Shown piece after piece: positions 45,562 to 58,037 of a stretch of 64,000 bases of DNA (its first letter is position 1; every line of letters starts with the position of its first letter). The stretch is from Phragmites australis. Taxonomy: Eukaryota > Streptophyta > Magnoliopsida > Poales > Poaceae. A program made the translations under genes and the position numbers. Under the pieces are notes generated by a model that searched no databases, was not told where the DNA came from, and worked only from the letters and a program-made list of their open reading frames with translations. The stretch spans positions 8,845,501-8,909,500 of the forward strand of contig NC_084932.1 of the NCBI RefSeq assembly GCF_958298935.1, read 5' to 3'.

Positions 45562-47150
45562 ATGTCGGTATCCGGGGAAAAGAGCCCAAAGAGTCCGAAG
45601 GATGACATTTCGATATCGGGCAACCGTAAAGGGAAGTGAGTAGCAATTGAGTTCAATTATGAAAAATTAAATGCATCTAATTCTTATATATCCGTGTCAT
45701 CTGGGTGTGCACCGTATTTTGATGGTACACATTATACCGCTTGGAGACACAAAATGAAATTGTATTCAATTTCTCTTCATCTAAGTATTTGGAAGATTGT
45801 TTGCACAGGTTGTGATTTGCCGAATGAAGATAAAGAGCTCACTCCCGAACAAGAGCAAAGCATCCACCGCAATGCACAAGCTGCAAGTGTATTGCTTGGT
45901 GCCTTGAGCCCCGAGGAGTTCAATAAGTTGGACGGGCTTGAGGAGGCCAAAACAATATGGGACACACTCCAAGTCGCACATGAAGGCACCACAAGCGTGA
46001 GAGAGTCCAAGATAGAGTTGCTTGAGGGCAAATTGGGAAGATTTATGATGGATGATGATGAAACGCCTCAAGCAATGTATGATCGCATGATGGTGTTGGT
46101 GAACAAAATTAGAGGGCTTGGAAGTGAAGAACTAGATGGTCATAAGGTTGTGAGAAGATTGCTAAGAGCTTTTGCACCAAGAAACCCCACCTTGGTGACT
46201 CTTATCCGCGAAAGAAGATATTACAAGAGGCTCACATCAAGTGATGTGCTCGGAAGAATCCTTGCTCATGTGCTCAGAGGAGGAATAAAATGATGTCAAC
46301 AAACTTGTCAAGCAAATCTCCACTTCCAAGAACAAAGAAGTAGCATTGAAGGCAAGCAAGAGTAAGCAAATTGAAGAATCAAGCTCGAGTGAAGATGATA
46401 GCTCGGATGATGAAGAAATAGCCTTCTTTGTAAGAAAATTCAAGAAATTCATGAAAAAGGGTGGCTATGGCAAGTACAAGAGAGATATGCCCAAGAGAAG
46501 AACATCTAAGAGGGCTTGCTATGAGTGTGGTGAAGTTGGCCATTTCATCGCCGATTGTCTGAACAAGAAGAAGGGTAAGGACAAGGATGAGAAAAAGAAC
46601 AAGATTTTTAAGAATGACAAGTACAAGACCCATAAGAAGAAGTACTCGGGTCAAGCTCACATCGGCGAGGAGTGGGATTCCAACTCCAACTCTGACTTTG
46701 ATGACGAAGGAGTCGCCACCATCGCTATTCACTCTTCTACACCAACAAAGTCACTTTTTGGTGATATGAGCGACAACGACGACTCTCCCAAGTGTATCAT
46801 GGTAAAAGGGTGCAAGGTAAAATCGCAACCCAAGATCCTAGATAGTGATAGTGACAGTGGTTGTGAAAATATGCTTAAAGGTCTTAGTAAAATGCCATAT
46901 CTAAAATGAAAGAACTAATGAAAATAATAGAGAGTCAAGAGGAAATCCTTGAGAATCAAGAGGACTTGCTCATCCTTAAAAAGGAGAGAAACCTTGAACT
47001 TGAGAAGCTCCTTACTAAAGAGAGGGAGAAGGTTGAGGAGGTGACCAAGCAACTAAGCTTGGCCAATAAATCCGTTGCTCGTCTTGACAGTAGGAATGTT
47101 ACACTTCAAGAGAGTTTCAAATATTTGGATGAATATCATAACTCTTGAAG
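45562..47150 (+). pseudogene. gag pseudogene of E1
   Basis: The ATG at 45562 opens a frame with a stop at 45637-45639 and then runs to 46293 with the gag core (YFDGTHYTAWRHKMKLY, LEEAKTIWDTLQVAHEGT, LRAFAPRNPTLVTLIRERR). A frameshift near 46290 leads to 46346-46909. That part has an acidic serine-rich stretch, a basic stretch and a CCHC zinc knuckle at 46517-46558 (CYECGEVGHFIADC). A further shift leads into a coiled-coil glutamate/lysine-rich tail, 46906-47148. The layout equals that of E3 gag. It would encapsidate the element RNA. Confidence 0.85.
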
Positions 47151-47284
47151 TGCAATTTGATGCTCTTAAGAATAGCACTCACACCTCTAATGATGCAAAC
47201 TTGCTCTTTAGTGCTTCCACTAGGAATGGTTGATCTCGTTGTTACAATATTGATATAAATGCTTGTGCTATTAATGTTCAATCT

Positions 47285-50200
47285 TTGCAAGCAATGCAAA
47301 AAGAAAATGAGAGGCTAAACGCCTTCGTTAAGTATGGGTGCATCAAGACATACAAATCCAAAGATGTACTATACAAGACCATTGAGGCCAAGGACAATAG
47401 GCAAAACAGAGGACATGAATTTGATATGCATATGAGCAAACCAAGTGAGCGTGTGGTGTTCAATGGCAAGGAGTGCCTCAAGTTTATCAAGGGAGGCAAG
47501 CAAAATGGTCACACCACACAAGTCAAACAACCCAAATGCCATGCACCTCAATCCACATTTTATGCATCTTATGTGCTTAAGAGGAACCACCGTGGTAAAG
47601 TAGTTGCTCCATATGTTAGTACCCACACAAAAGAAAGAGTTGTGAAAAGGAATGTATGGGTACCAAAAGTGCTTGTGACTAAAATAAAAAGACCCAAACA
47701 AATTTGGAAACCTAAAACAAAGGCTTAAAATTATTTTGTAGGTATACTCCTTTGGTGGATCAAGTTGGGTGCTAGATAGTGGATGCACAAATCATATGAC
47801 CGGAGAGAAGGAGATGTTCTCATCATTTGAAGAAAATGAAGAATCTTATGAAAGTATTGTTTTTGGTGATGATGGGAAAGGAGAGATAATTGTCTTAGGT
47901 AAAATTGCTATTTCCAATTATCATTCTATCTCAAATGTCTTGTTAGTTAAATCTCTTAGTTATAATATGTTATCCGTATCACAACTTTGTGAGATAGGCT
48001 ACAATTGTCTTTTTACTAATGAGGGTGTGACAGTTTCTAGAAGGGATGATGCCTTAATAGCTTTCACCGGTAAGTTGGAGGGTAAACTTTATCTTGTTAA
48101 TTTTTCAATGGACGAAGTGAGACCTAAAACTTGCTTGATTGCTAAGTCTAGCATGGGTTAGCTATGGCATCGCCGACTAGCTCATGTTGACATGAGGAAT
48201 TTGTCTAAACTTCTAAAGGGGGAGCACATCGTTGGATTAACGGATGTTTATTTTGATAAAGATAGAATTTGTAGTGCATGTCAAGAGGGAAAGTAAATTG
48301 GAGCTCCTCACCCTACTAAGAATATGATGACGACTACAAGGCCATTGGAATTCCTTCACATGGATTTATTCGGACCAATAGCCTACATAAGCATTGGTGG
48401 TAACAAATATGGTTTGGTTATTGTTGATGACTATTCTCGTTTCACTTGGGTATTCTTTTTGTATGATAAAAGTGAAACACAAGCCATATTCAAGAAATTT
48501 GTGAGAAGAGCTCAAAATGAATTTGATGTGAAGATCAAGAGGGTGAGAAGCAACAATGGAAGCGAATTCAAGAATACACAAGTTGAAGAATTCCTTGATA
48601 AAGAAGGGATCAAGTATGAGTTCTCAGCACCATACTCCCCTCAACAAAATGGGGTTGTAGAGCGAAAGAATAGGACTCTCGTAGAGTCGGTAAGGACAAT
48701 GCTTGATGAATACAAGATTTCAGATCAATTTTGGGCGAAGGCTGTCAACACCGCATACCATGCCATCAACCGGTTATATCTCCACAAGATCTTGAAGAAG
48801 ACCGCTTATGAGCTTTTAACCTGTAACAATCCTAATATTTCATACTTTAGAGTTTTTGGTAGTAAATGCTTCATTCTAAATAAGAAAGTAAGAAGTTCTA
48901 AATTTGCTCCTAAAGTAGATGAAGGTTTCTTTCTTGATTATGGATCAAATGCCTATGCCTACCGTGTTTTCAACAACCACCGGTTGTGTTGAAATTGCAC
49001 GTAATGTGACATTTGATGAATCTAACGGCTCCCAAGTGGAGCAAGTTGATCCTGATGTTTTAGGAAATGAAGAAATTTCAAGTGAGGTGCTAAAGAAAAT
49101 GTCAATAGGTGAAATTACGCCTCAAGAGCCCCAAGAACTACAAATGGCCAATAATGATCAAGTTCATCCATCTTCATCAACTCAAGTGGAGCCATCGACA
49201 TCAACTCAAGATCAAGATCAAGCTCATGATGACTTCAACAAATTCCCTGATGATAATGAAGTGGAAGACATTCAACACCAATCCCAAGTGCCATACCCAA
49301 GAGTTCATCAAAGTATTTAAAGAGATCACCCCGTTGATAACATACTTGGTGATATATAAAAGGGAGTAACCACTCGTTCTAGAATTGCAAATTTTTGTGA
49401 ATATTACTCTTTTGTCTCCTCTTTGGAACATTTGAAGGTAGATGATATACTTGGAGATCCGGATTGGGTGATGGCCATACAAGAAGAGCTCAACAACTTC
49501 AAGAGAAATGAAGTATGGTTATTGGTGGAAAGACCCAATCAAAATGTGATTGGCACCAAATGAGTCTTCCGCAACAAGCAAGATGAGAATGGGATTGTGA
49601 CAAGGAATAAGGCAAGGTTGGTTGTTCAAGGCTTCACACAAATCGAAGGTTTGGATTTTGGTGAGACCTATTCTCCCATTGTTAGGTTTAAGTCTATTCG
49701 AATATTACTTTCCTATGCTACTCACTATGATTTTAAGCTATATCAAATGGATGTGAAGAGCATTTTTCTTAATGGACCAATCTCCGAATTAGTTTATGTG
49801 GAGCAACCACCTGGATTTGAAGATCCTAAGTATCCTCATCATGTGCTTAAACTCCATAAGGCACTCTATGGGCTTAAGCAAGCACCTAAAGCATAGTATG
49901 AATGACTTAGGGATTTTCTTATCAAGAAAGGTTTTAAAATAGGCAAAGCCGATTCTACTCTTTTCACTAAAAATGTTGATAATGATTTATCTGTTTACCA
50001 AATATATATCGATGACATTATATTTGGTTCTACTAATAAAATGTTTTGTGAAGAGTTTAGTAGGATCATGACCAAGAGGTTTGAAATGTCAATGGTGGGA
50101 GATTTGAAATTCTTTTTAGGATTTCAAATCAAATAACTCAAGGAATGGACTTTTATATGTCAAACCAAGTATTTCAAAGATATGCTCAAGAAGTTTAACA

Positions 50201-50960
50201 TGGAGAATGCGAAGCCTATCAAGACTCCCATGCAAGCCAATGGACATCTCAATTTCAATGAAGATGGGAAGGCCGTGGATCAAAAGGTATATTGCTCCGT
50301 GATAGGATCTTTGCTTTACGTTTGTGCATCTAGACCAGATATTATGCTTAGTATGTGCATGTATGCAAGATTTCAAGCTGCTCCAAAAGAGTGTCATTTA
50401 GTGGCCGTTAAGAGAATTCTTAGATATTTGGTTCATACTTCTTTCCTTGGCTTATGGTATCCTAAAGGTTCATCCTTTGAACTCATCGGCTATTCGGACT
50501 CCGATTATGCCAGTTGCAAAGTTGATAGGAAGAGCACATCCGGGACTTGCCAATTCTTGGGTAGGTATTTGGTGTCTTGGTCATCAAAGAAACAAAATTT
50601 TGTAGTCCTATCCACTGCCGAAGCCAAGTATGTTACCGCGGGCGCTTGTTGTGCTCAACTTCTTTGGATAAGACAGACCTTAGAGAGATTATAGCTACAA
50701 CATGACCAAAGTCCCACTTTTGCGTGACAATGAGAGTGCCATCAAAATAGCTAATAATCCCGTGCAACATTCAAGGATCAAATATATAGACATACGACAT
50801 CATTTATTGAGAGATCACTCAACCAAAGGGGATATCGATATTCATCATTTGTGAACCGAAAAACAACTAGCCAATATCCTCACCAAGCCACTAGATGAGA
50901 AAATATTTTATGAGTTGAGAAGTGAGCTAAATATCCTAGACTCTCACAATGTGGCTTGAT
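47285..50960 (+). pseudogene. pol pseudogene of E1
   Basis: A linker with RNVWVPKVLVTKIK (47285-47728) leads to protease LDSGCTNHMTG (from 47772). Then come the pre-integrase zinc-binding part (LWHRRLAH near 48163) and integrase (48324-48992, with HMDLFGP and YSPQQNGVVERKN). The second catalytic aspartate is Asn here (RSNNGSEF, codon 48552-48554). RT (49590-50180) has MDVKSIFLNGPISELVYVEQP and active site YIDDIIFGS. RNase H follows from about 50480 (LIGYSDSDYASCKVDRKST) to about 50960. Stops occur near 48160, 48295, 49320, 49560, 49895, 50135 and 50690. Dead copy. Confidence 0.85.
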
Positions 50961-51714
50961 ATGTTGCACACAATTGATTGTTTTAGCTTTATAACTTTGG
51001 TAGCTAGAAGTTTGCGAAAATGTCATTTGTGTGCTATTTTAAAAAAAAATTTGGTTCCTTGATCTTTTGATCATAATTTACTACTTGTGATCATAGTTAT
51101 GTATTGTTGTTTGTTGGCTGATCACAAGTAGTGATAGTGTCTTATATGTCCAACTATCCTCTCTCCAAAAAATCCGTGTCGAATCTCATCTCAATTTTTC
51201 AAGTTCAGTCATCTCCAAAACCCAGAGTATCCGGCATGGCCCAGAGTATCCAGATTCTAGAGGTCTTCAGGACCTTCTCTGCTCTGTCAGGTTGACAGTT
51301 CCCAGACTGTCCGATTTCACCCGGAGTCTCCAGATACTGTCACTCAACCCGTAGGTTCCAGGTTCCCCTCTGGGAGAGCTTCTCGGTTTGGAATTAATTT
51401 CCAACCCGGAGTCTTTGGGTTCACCAGTCCGGATACTCCGGGTCATCCATACTTTTTTATCTCCTCGAGAGGTTACCCCTTCACTTCATCTTTTACAACT
51501 CCTCTTTCACCCTCTCACCGTGGAGAAGCCCCCTCCGGTGATTTCAAGACTCCACCATGGAATTTGCGAGTTCATCATCAAATCACCTTCAACTCTAGGT
51601 CAGATTCTCCGGACCTCCCTCTGGATCGACTCTCCGTGCATCGTGTGACCTAAAGGTACTCCTAAAGAACATTTTACCCTATCTCTCAATGTCTTAATCT
51701 AGAGTCAAATTTCT
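50961..51714 (+). other. region between RNase H and third ORF of E1
   Basis: Mostly non-coding. From 51225 to 51440 it holds several CCCAGAGTATCCGG / CCCGGAGTCT-type motifs like those in the LTR. The corresponding E2 region (60093-60642) has the same. Confidence 0.55.
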
Positions 51715-53190
51715 TTGGTAGAAATGTTCCTTATCCATCCTAGAACCACATACTTCAAGGGTTTTGCAATGTATTGGACAAATAACCCAAATCCCATATC
51801 ATTCCTCTCAGAGTCGGGCTACCCAGAGTATCCGGGTTGGCCTGGATACTCCGGGCTGTCCAGTTTAGTTCATCTGAGAGATGTTTACCAATTCAAATCT
51901 TGTGCAATCCTTCTTGAATCTCAAGAGTTCTATTCATATCTATCTCAGGGTACATCCAGATGGGCCGTGACAAGTTTGGCTCTCAAACTTATCAAAGAAG
52001 GACGAATTTCAGGTAGATTTTTATAAAAGTGTGATCCTTCAGAAGAAGAAACCTGTATCTCCTATGCAATGGATTGACTGGGACTATATGGCTGGTAAGA
52101 GTGATCCTATCTTCAATGAGGTCATTGTAGCATGTGAATACAAAATGATTAAAGGAATTTTTGGGGTGAAGTATGATTGGAGTGTTGATATCATAGCTCA
52201 ATTCTATGCCACACTTCACTTTGATCATGAGGAGAACCAAACGATGCAATGGATGATAGAAGGAGAGAGATATCAAATCAATATAGAACATTTGGTCGCT
52301 TGTTTGGTTTTGATATCATTGATTTAAGCAAAATCCATACTGAATAGCAACTAGCTTCTGATGAATTGGATTTTATGTATGAGAATTAAGGTCTAGTAAC
52401 TCATGGCACAACCAAAGGCATGAGAGCTTTCTATAAATGCCTAAATTTCTTGTTCCGTGCCACTTTAACTCCTAAAAGTGGGGATGCCACTACTGTTCAA
52501 GGGAAAAGCAGAAATCTGCTTGCTAGGATGGCCAGTGAAAGTGAACCTTTCAGTGTGGTGGATTTCATTCGAGAAGAAATTCATATTACATCCTACACAC
52601 CTAGCAGGAGTTGTATCTTTGCCCCTTACATCATGTACATGATTGAAAAGGTCACAAAGAAGAACTTCTTTAAAGAAGTGAAGCATGATCCCTATAGGGT
52701 GAGGTTGATTAGCTCAAGATCCATTCCCGCTATGCCACCTTCCCCTCCTTTGGCTACTCCTAGTGCCTCTCAAAGGACTGCACCAAGGTGTGCACCTTCC
52801 TCTCATAGCACACCATCCTTTATCAAGAGCGCACTCAAAGCTATTTCAATGTTTGCACTCATAATGCTGTACAGGCTATATGAGGTTGAGAAAGCTTGAG
52901 GAGTGGCAAAAGGCTATCTATACTAATTTGAGGATTAAGCCTCCTTGCTTTCCAGTTTCCTCAGAAGAAGATGTGAGTGAGCCAAAAGTTTTTGAAAATC
53001 CTTGGGCTTGGTATGATGAAGCTCAAGCTGCTGCTGGGGGCACCAGAACGTCTCATGCTTAAGAAATGGAAGAAGAATCCGAAGAAGAGGAAGAAGCCTA
53101 TGATGGTGCCGAGGAAAGTCCTCAAGATGATGATGATGCTAGTGGAAGTGGGGATGGAGACAAAAATGAGGAGTATGAGGGCAGCGACTA
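51715..53190 (+). pseudogene. third ORF of E1, after pol
   Basis: Broken frames (51715-52026, 52031-52327, 52420-52899, 52880-53062, 52977-53190) match the better preserved E2 frame. Shared parts are KKKP-(V/I)-x-x-MQWIDWDYMA, FNEVIVACE, IAQFYATLHFD, FYKCLNFLFRATLTPKSGDATTVQ, FIKSALKAI and ENPWAWYDEAQAAA, and the acidic tail. The arginine/glycine-rich N-terminal part seen in E2 is missing here. The product resembles the plant-transposon domain also found in ATHILA ORF1-type proteins. Function unknown. I see no signal peptide or clear membrane anchor, so an envelope role is not supported. Confidence 0.6.
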
Positions 53191-53512
53191 GTTCTCCATA
53201 TTTTCCTCTTTCTTTTTGGTGCTTGATGCCAAAGGGGGAGCGATATCTCAGTTTATTCCTTTTTCATTTCCGTTGGACATGTAAGCTTACTGTAATAATC
53301 TGTGATGACTATGTGTGGTGTGATTGATGTCGTACTTTTAATTTTTAAGGATTTAAGTCATAAGTGTGATATCATTGTTATGTGATGTGATGCTTGATGT
53401 AATGTTTGTTTTGCTCTTTCTTTTGTTATGTGATATACCATGTCATATGCATTTCGTTTATCATGTTCACTCACACTTGTTGCGCCCCACGGATGCTAAA
53501 ATATAGGGGGAG
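53191..53512 (+). other. 3' non-coding part of E1 up to the E2 insertion
   Basis: It follows the third ORF and ends with a purine run ATATAGGGGGAG at 53512. The terminal GGGAG (53508-53512) is the predicted left target duplication of E2. Confidence 0.55.
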
Positions 53513-56500
53513 TGAATGTACTTAAAGTCGACTAGAGCGGAGGTGAATAGGTGTTTCTGAAAATTAAAACTTAGCAGCGGATTATTCAGAGCCCGGATAC
53601 TCCTGTGAAGGTCGGATACTCCGGTAGTTCGGACTATCCGATCTAGTCCGGATTATCCGGGTTATACAGGATTTTGAAATCAAATGAATCTAAGCAAGTT
53701 TACTAGAATCTAAGAGATACCACAGGTTCTACTAGGAGTAAAATACTTAAACAACAATAGCTTGCAGTAAGATTCTCACGAATAATAGAATTAGGGAAAA
53801 ATCCCAAAACTGCAACAATTAGTAATGCTTGCAAGAAATAAGGAGACAAGAATTTATCCGGAAATTCGACCACCTCACAAAGAAGTGCCTACGTCTCCGT
53901 TGAGTAGCTCACAAAGAGCCGGGTCTTTTTCAACCCTATCCTCTCCTAGCGACCACAAAGATCAAGTTAGGTTTTCTTACTCAAATCGATAGCGATTACA
54001 AACTTCCCGTGGCACTCCACAATTCTTGGGTGCTCTACGAGCGACACCTTGCCATCTAGGAGCACGAGGCTCCAAGAGAAAAGATCACAAGTGAGTGCTT
54101 GATGACGAACTCAATGCTCAACAACTCAAATTACTCTTCCAAACTCAATCTCTCAATTTTGGAGCAAACTAAACACTAGAGAGGTTTGGAGGGCTCTTGA
54201 ATGCTCTTAGGAAGCTTTTTCAAAGTGTAGCTCAGCAGCAACAATAAGCATTCAATGCAAGGAGGTGTGTGGGTATATATAGCTGACCCTAAAAAACTAG
54301 CCGTTACTATTCTGGTTCACCTAACCCGGAGTATCTAGCCACAATTTCAAACCGGGCTCAGAACAGTGTCAGAACTAGCCGTTACGGTTCTGTTGAACTG
54401 GCCAGAGTATCTATAGGTGACCATCTAGGTTCCAAGGGATGATAAGGGAAAATCTAGGGAAAACCCTAACATAGGTGACTACCCATCATATTGACAGACA
54501 CTGCATGAAATTTTGTAAAACAAAACATTTAAAAATATAGGTTCAAGATGATCAAGGACACTTGCCTTTTACCCAATGCTGCTCAGTGTTGTCGAAATCT
54601 TAGTCTTGAAGTCCCTCGAACTGCTCCGGAACATTATCGACTAATCGCGAGAACTACCGATAAATAACACAAAGAAAAACACTAAGAACAACATACCAAA
54701 TATTATTAAAACACTTTAAAAACACTATAGTTGGATAGGGATGATTTTAGAATATTTAGATGCAAGAATCGCCTAAATTGGAGTTAAGATGAAAAGAGAA
54801 CAGCTTTCGAGAGATGGATTAGACTGAAAAGAAAAAACTAGTTTACTGGAGTTATCTTCCTATGAGAAAGGTTTTATTGAACAATTACTGCGTCAGGCTT
54901 GAAACATCATTGCACAGGATTCAAGAAGTGTAGGGCAGACTAGACTTCACTGACTAGGCTAAGGAGAATGATGTGGCGCTGACTTGGCGTGCTATGCAAA
55001 TACCATCTTGGATTAAAGAAGAGATATGCTAAGGTATAGTATGTACCACCTATGATAGATCAAAAAAGCTGAACGTTGCACTTCTAGGTTTAGGATACTA
55101 TTAGTCACTCTATGTAGCGGTGGTGGTTCGGGTTTCGTCGGAGATGGCAATCGAGCATGTGGCCACAAACATCAATGTCGGTTTCAGTGGTGTTTTAGCG
55201 AAACGAGGGGAGCATGGTGTAGAACGCGGAAAAACTAACTCAGCGGTATGGTTGGTTTTGGAAGGGGTCATCCGAGGTAGCGGCAAAACAGCGATGACTG
55301 CTTCTAGGTTTGGTGGTGACCGTGAACAAATGTAGGAACGAAGACGCTCGCGTTTCCAGAGATTGGCTATGAATTGTGAGGAACCGTTTGAACAAGAATG
55401 TTCATATAACCCGGGAACACAATGCTATGGCATGGGTTTTGGTAGATCATCCATTGAGAGGAAGAACAATCAACATAGATGAAACGGGTGATGGCTGCGA
55501 TATGCTGTGGTTGGCAATGGGGTCTTGGTCGTGTCGCTGCACAAACGGGGATGGTCTCCTAGGGTAACGTGGAAGATTCCATGGGACACGCCGTGATATG
55601 GTTGGTGCATCCATACAGCTTTCGGATTGATGGGGGACGCGAATGCAAATCCGGTGCGCGCGCAGAACGCATCTAGAAACCGGACAGCAGGTATGTCGAC
55701 ATTGATTGCGGTAGTTTAGCTGCTCTACTGGCCGAACCGGTTGGTGAGGGCATGGGGAACATCATGGGACATCTGCTGGTAAAAGGGCATGGCAAACGGT
55801 GTACTAGTTGACCGGGAACATCGATGCCAATCAGCTACAGCGCTGCTGTCTCGAGGCTGTCCGCGATGGCAACGACAGTGGCGGCGTAGACCGGGCATTG
55901 GCTGGGGCTAGGGCTTAGCTAGGGACTTAGTATGATACTAAAACAGTAGTAAGGGAGGAGAAGAAGGGGTCCTCACATTGCTTTGATGGTCGAGGAAGGG
56001 GGATTCATGGAGAAGACGACGTAGCGCATCACGGGCGGCGGCGGAGGCAACTCCGGTGAACGGCGGCGCTTCGGCGACATACGGACAGGGCAGGAGCGAC
56101 TTCTAGGGTTTGGGGGCGTGGAATAGGGGTAGGAGAGAGCGTGCAACTCATATTTATAGGGCTAGGGTCGGCTGGTTGAGGTGGAGTCCAAACCGAACAC
56201 GAATCGGATTCGAGTTGGAGTTGGTTACGATTTCCTTTTTCGCAGCTCTCTATTCCGAGGATCATATCTCCATCGTCCGGACTCCAAATTAGATGTTTCT
56301 TGATTCTAAATTGTAGTACTCGAAAAGATCTACAACTTTTGTAGTCATTGGAACTTCTGAAAACGTCATCTTAATTTCCAAAAATACACCGCAAGATAAA
56401 CTGTTTGAACCCGGACTTCTTTGCGCAGCACTGATTTCGGGGGCCATAACATCTAGCTCCATTATCCAAAATATGACTTCCATAGGTTCAAATCGAAGCT

Positions 56501-57525
56501 CTCGACGAGACCTACAACTTTGGTATTGTAAAGATTTGCATTTGAGGCCGTTTTGAACTCCGAAATGTTATGAGAAGATGAGGCTCTCCAGGACTCCGCG
56601 AAAATTACAGATTTCATGGATCATTTGTTGGGCCATATAGAAGACTTGGCTAAGGGTTTCGACTTGAGCAAGATTGAGCCTAAAAATACTTTAGGTATAT
56701 CTAGGGTTTAGAAAAGAAATATTTACAGAGAAATTTGAATAGTGTTTGAATTTGAATTGAGTTTGGAGTGAATTTAAAAGAAACGAAAAAGATGAGGTTG
56801 AACAAGAATATGAGTAGATAAGGAATTTGAACTTGGATTTTGGGTAGAATTTGAGAAAGAGGAGAAATTGAATTTAAACAAGGATTTGGATAAGATTTGA
56901 ATTGAACTAGAGAAGGATTAGGTATGATCAAGGATTTAATAGATGATGAATTCAAAGATTTTGAATTCCAACCGTTGAGATCCTTAACTTATTCAATACT
57001 GAGTTTTGTAAAAACCATTTCAAAATCTTTTTCACTCAAAACACCAAAGAGAAAGAAAAGGAAAAAGAACTCTAATGCATTTACCTGGCTCCTAACAAAA
57101 CTCAGCATGCAATGCACATAAAAATAATAACCTATCTTGATTGATTTATTAAGAAAATAGGTTTTAAACCTATACTACTGTTGAAGCTATTCAATAATCT
57201 TGGAAAATTTTAGAAATTTGAGAAATATGAAAATCAAGGTGTTACAATGTGTCTCTCAACATTTGGTTCTGATAGGTTACTTTGAGTATTAAGACACCAT
57301 CAAAACTAACAATTGCATCATTCTTGATAGTACAGCTTTCCTAGACTCAATTTCAAAGATAAAATCAAATTAAATCCTATTGAGTACTACAAACCGTTTC
57401 TCTTTTCTTTTCGAGAGACGTCAACGTCGTACATCTTCACTAGTGAGACTAAAAACTATTTATAGCTTTAATCATTTTGTCATCAATAAGCCAAAACCCA
57501 CTTAGGGGGCCTAGATGCACTTTCA
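53513..57525 (-). repeat. 3' LTR of E2, split by an insertion
   Basis: Two homologous portions, 53513 to about 54415 and 57247-57525, together match the 1.5-kb LTR of E1. They include the LTR end at 53513, a TATA-like TATATATACCC on the reverse strand at about 54279-54269, and the U3 start at 57525. CCGGA...TCCGG-type motifs are present at 53590-53660 and more weakly at 54320-54415. The 2.8 kb between the portions is foreign. Confidence 0.8.
54420..57246 (-). mobile_element. probable Ty3/gypsy-type solo LTR inside the E2 LTR
   Basis: On the reverse strand it begins TGTAACACCTTGATTTTC at 57246, a start known from long Tekay/Prem1-type chromovirus LTRs. It has a TATA box CCCTATAAATATGAG near 56162-56148 followed by an AAACCCTAGAAG leader and GC-rich sequence. 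No gag or pol coding is seen. The left end is not exact (near 54420), and no clear copy of the pentamer ATGTG (57247-57251) was found there. Family assignment is inference. Confidence 0.5.
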
Positions 57526-58037
57526 ATCTCCCCCTTTTTAGTTATTGATGACAACATGATTAAAGCTTACAAGAGATAGCTGAGTTAAAAGATTTTGAAT
57601 TCTAGAATATATGGTGAGCTCTCCCTAAATGTGTGCATTGATTGAGACTTTGGATTGAGCTCAAATGCACATATTTATAAGAAAATTTTGCAAGAGCTCC
57701 CCCTATATCCTAGGATCCGTGGGATGCAAGTTTGTGTATACATAAATATCCATGATGCATGAGGCACGATATATATCACTTAATCTAATAAAGAGAGAAA
57801 CAATCATAACAAGACAAACTTAAAAAGCATCACACTAACATAAATTGTCTTAAAAATTTTAAAGATACTAAAAGCACACCACATAAGTCATCACAAATAT
57901 TACATATGTCTTAATGTCCAACGGAGATGAAAAGAAAAGATTACAAAGCTGAAAAAGAAACTGACTAACCCGGAGTATCCACTGTTCTCCCCCTTTGGCA
58001 TCAAGCACCAAAAAGAGGAGAGAAGCACGAAGTGAAA
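57526..58037 (-). other. polypurine tract and 3' non-coding region of E2
   Basis: On the reverse strand AAAAAGGGGGAGAT directly precedes the 3' LTR (57541-57526). A second purine run ATATAGGGGGAG occurs near 57715-57704, the place homologous to the E1 break point. No coding. Confidence 0.7.

Larger units (their letters stand above)
44007..53512 (+). mobile_element. Maximus/SIRE-type Ty1/copia element E1, interrupted before its 3' end by E2
   Basis: Order: 5' LTR, tRNA-Met primer site, gag, protease, integrase, RT, RNase H, then a third ORF and a 3' non-coding region. This is the layout of the Maximus/SIRE lineage. The sequence stops being E1 right after ATATAGGGGGAG (53501-53512). In E2 the homologous phrase is followed by about 170 bp more and then the polypurine tract and 3' LTR. 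So the missing 3' part of E1 should lie on the far side of E2. Frames are broken throughout. Confidence 0.8.

Noticed and set aside
53501..57525. E1 and E2 as a tail-to-tail pair sharing one LTR
   Set aside because: Recombination between LTRs would not put an LTR end next to an internal purine run. Nested insertion of E2 into E1 explains the junction without further events.
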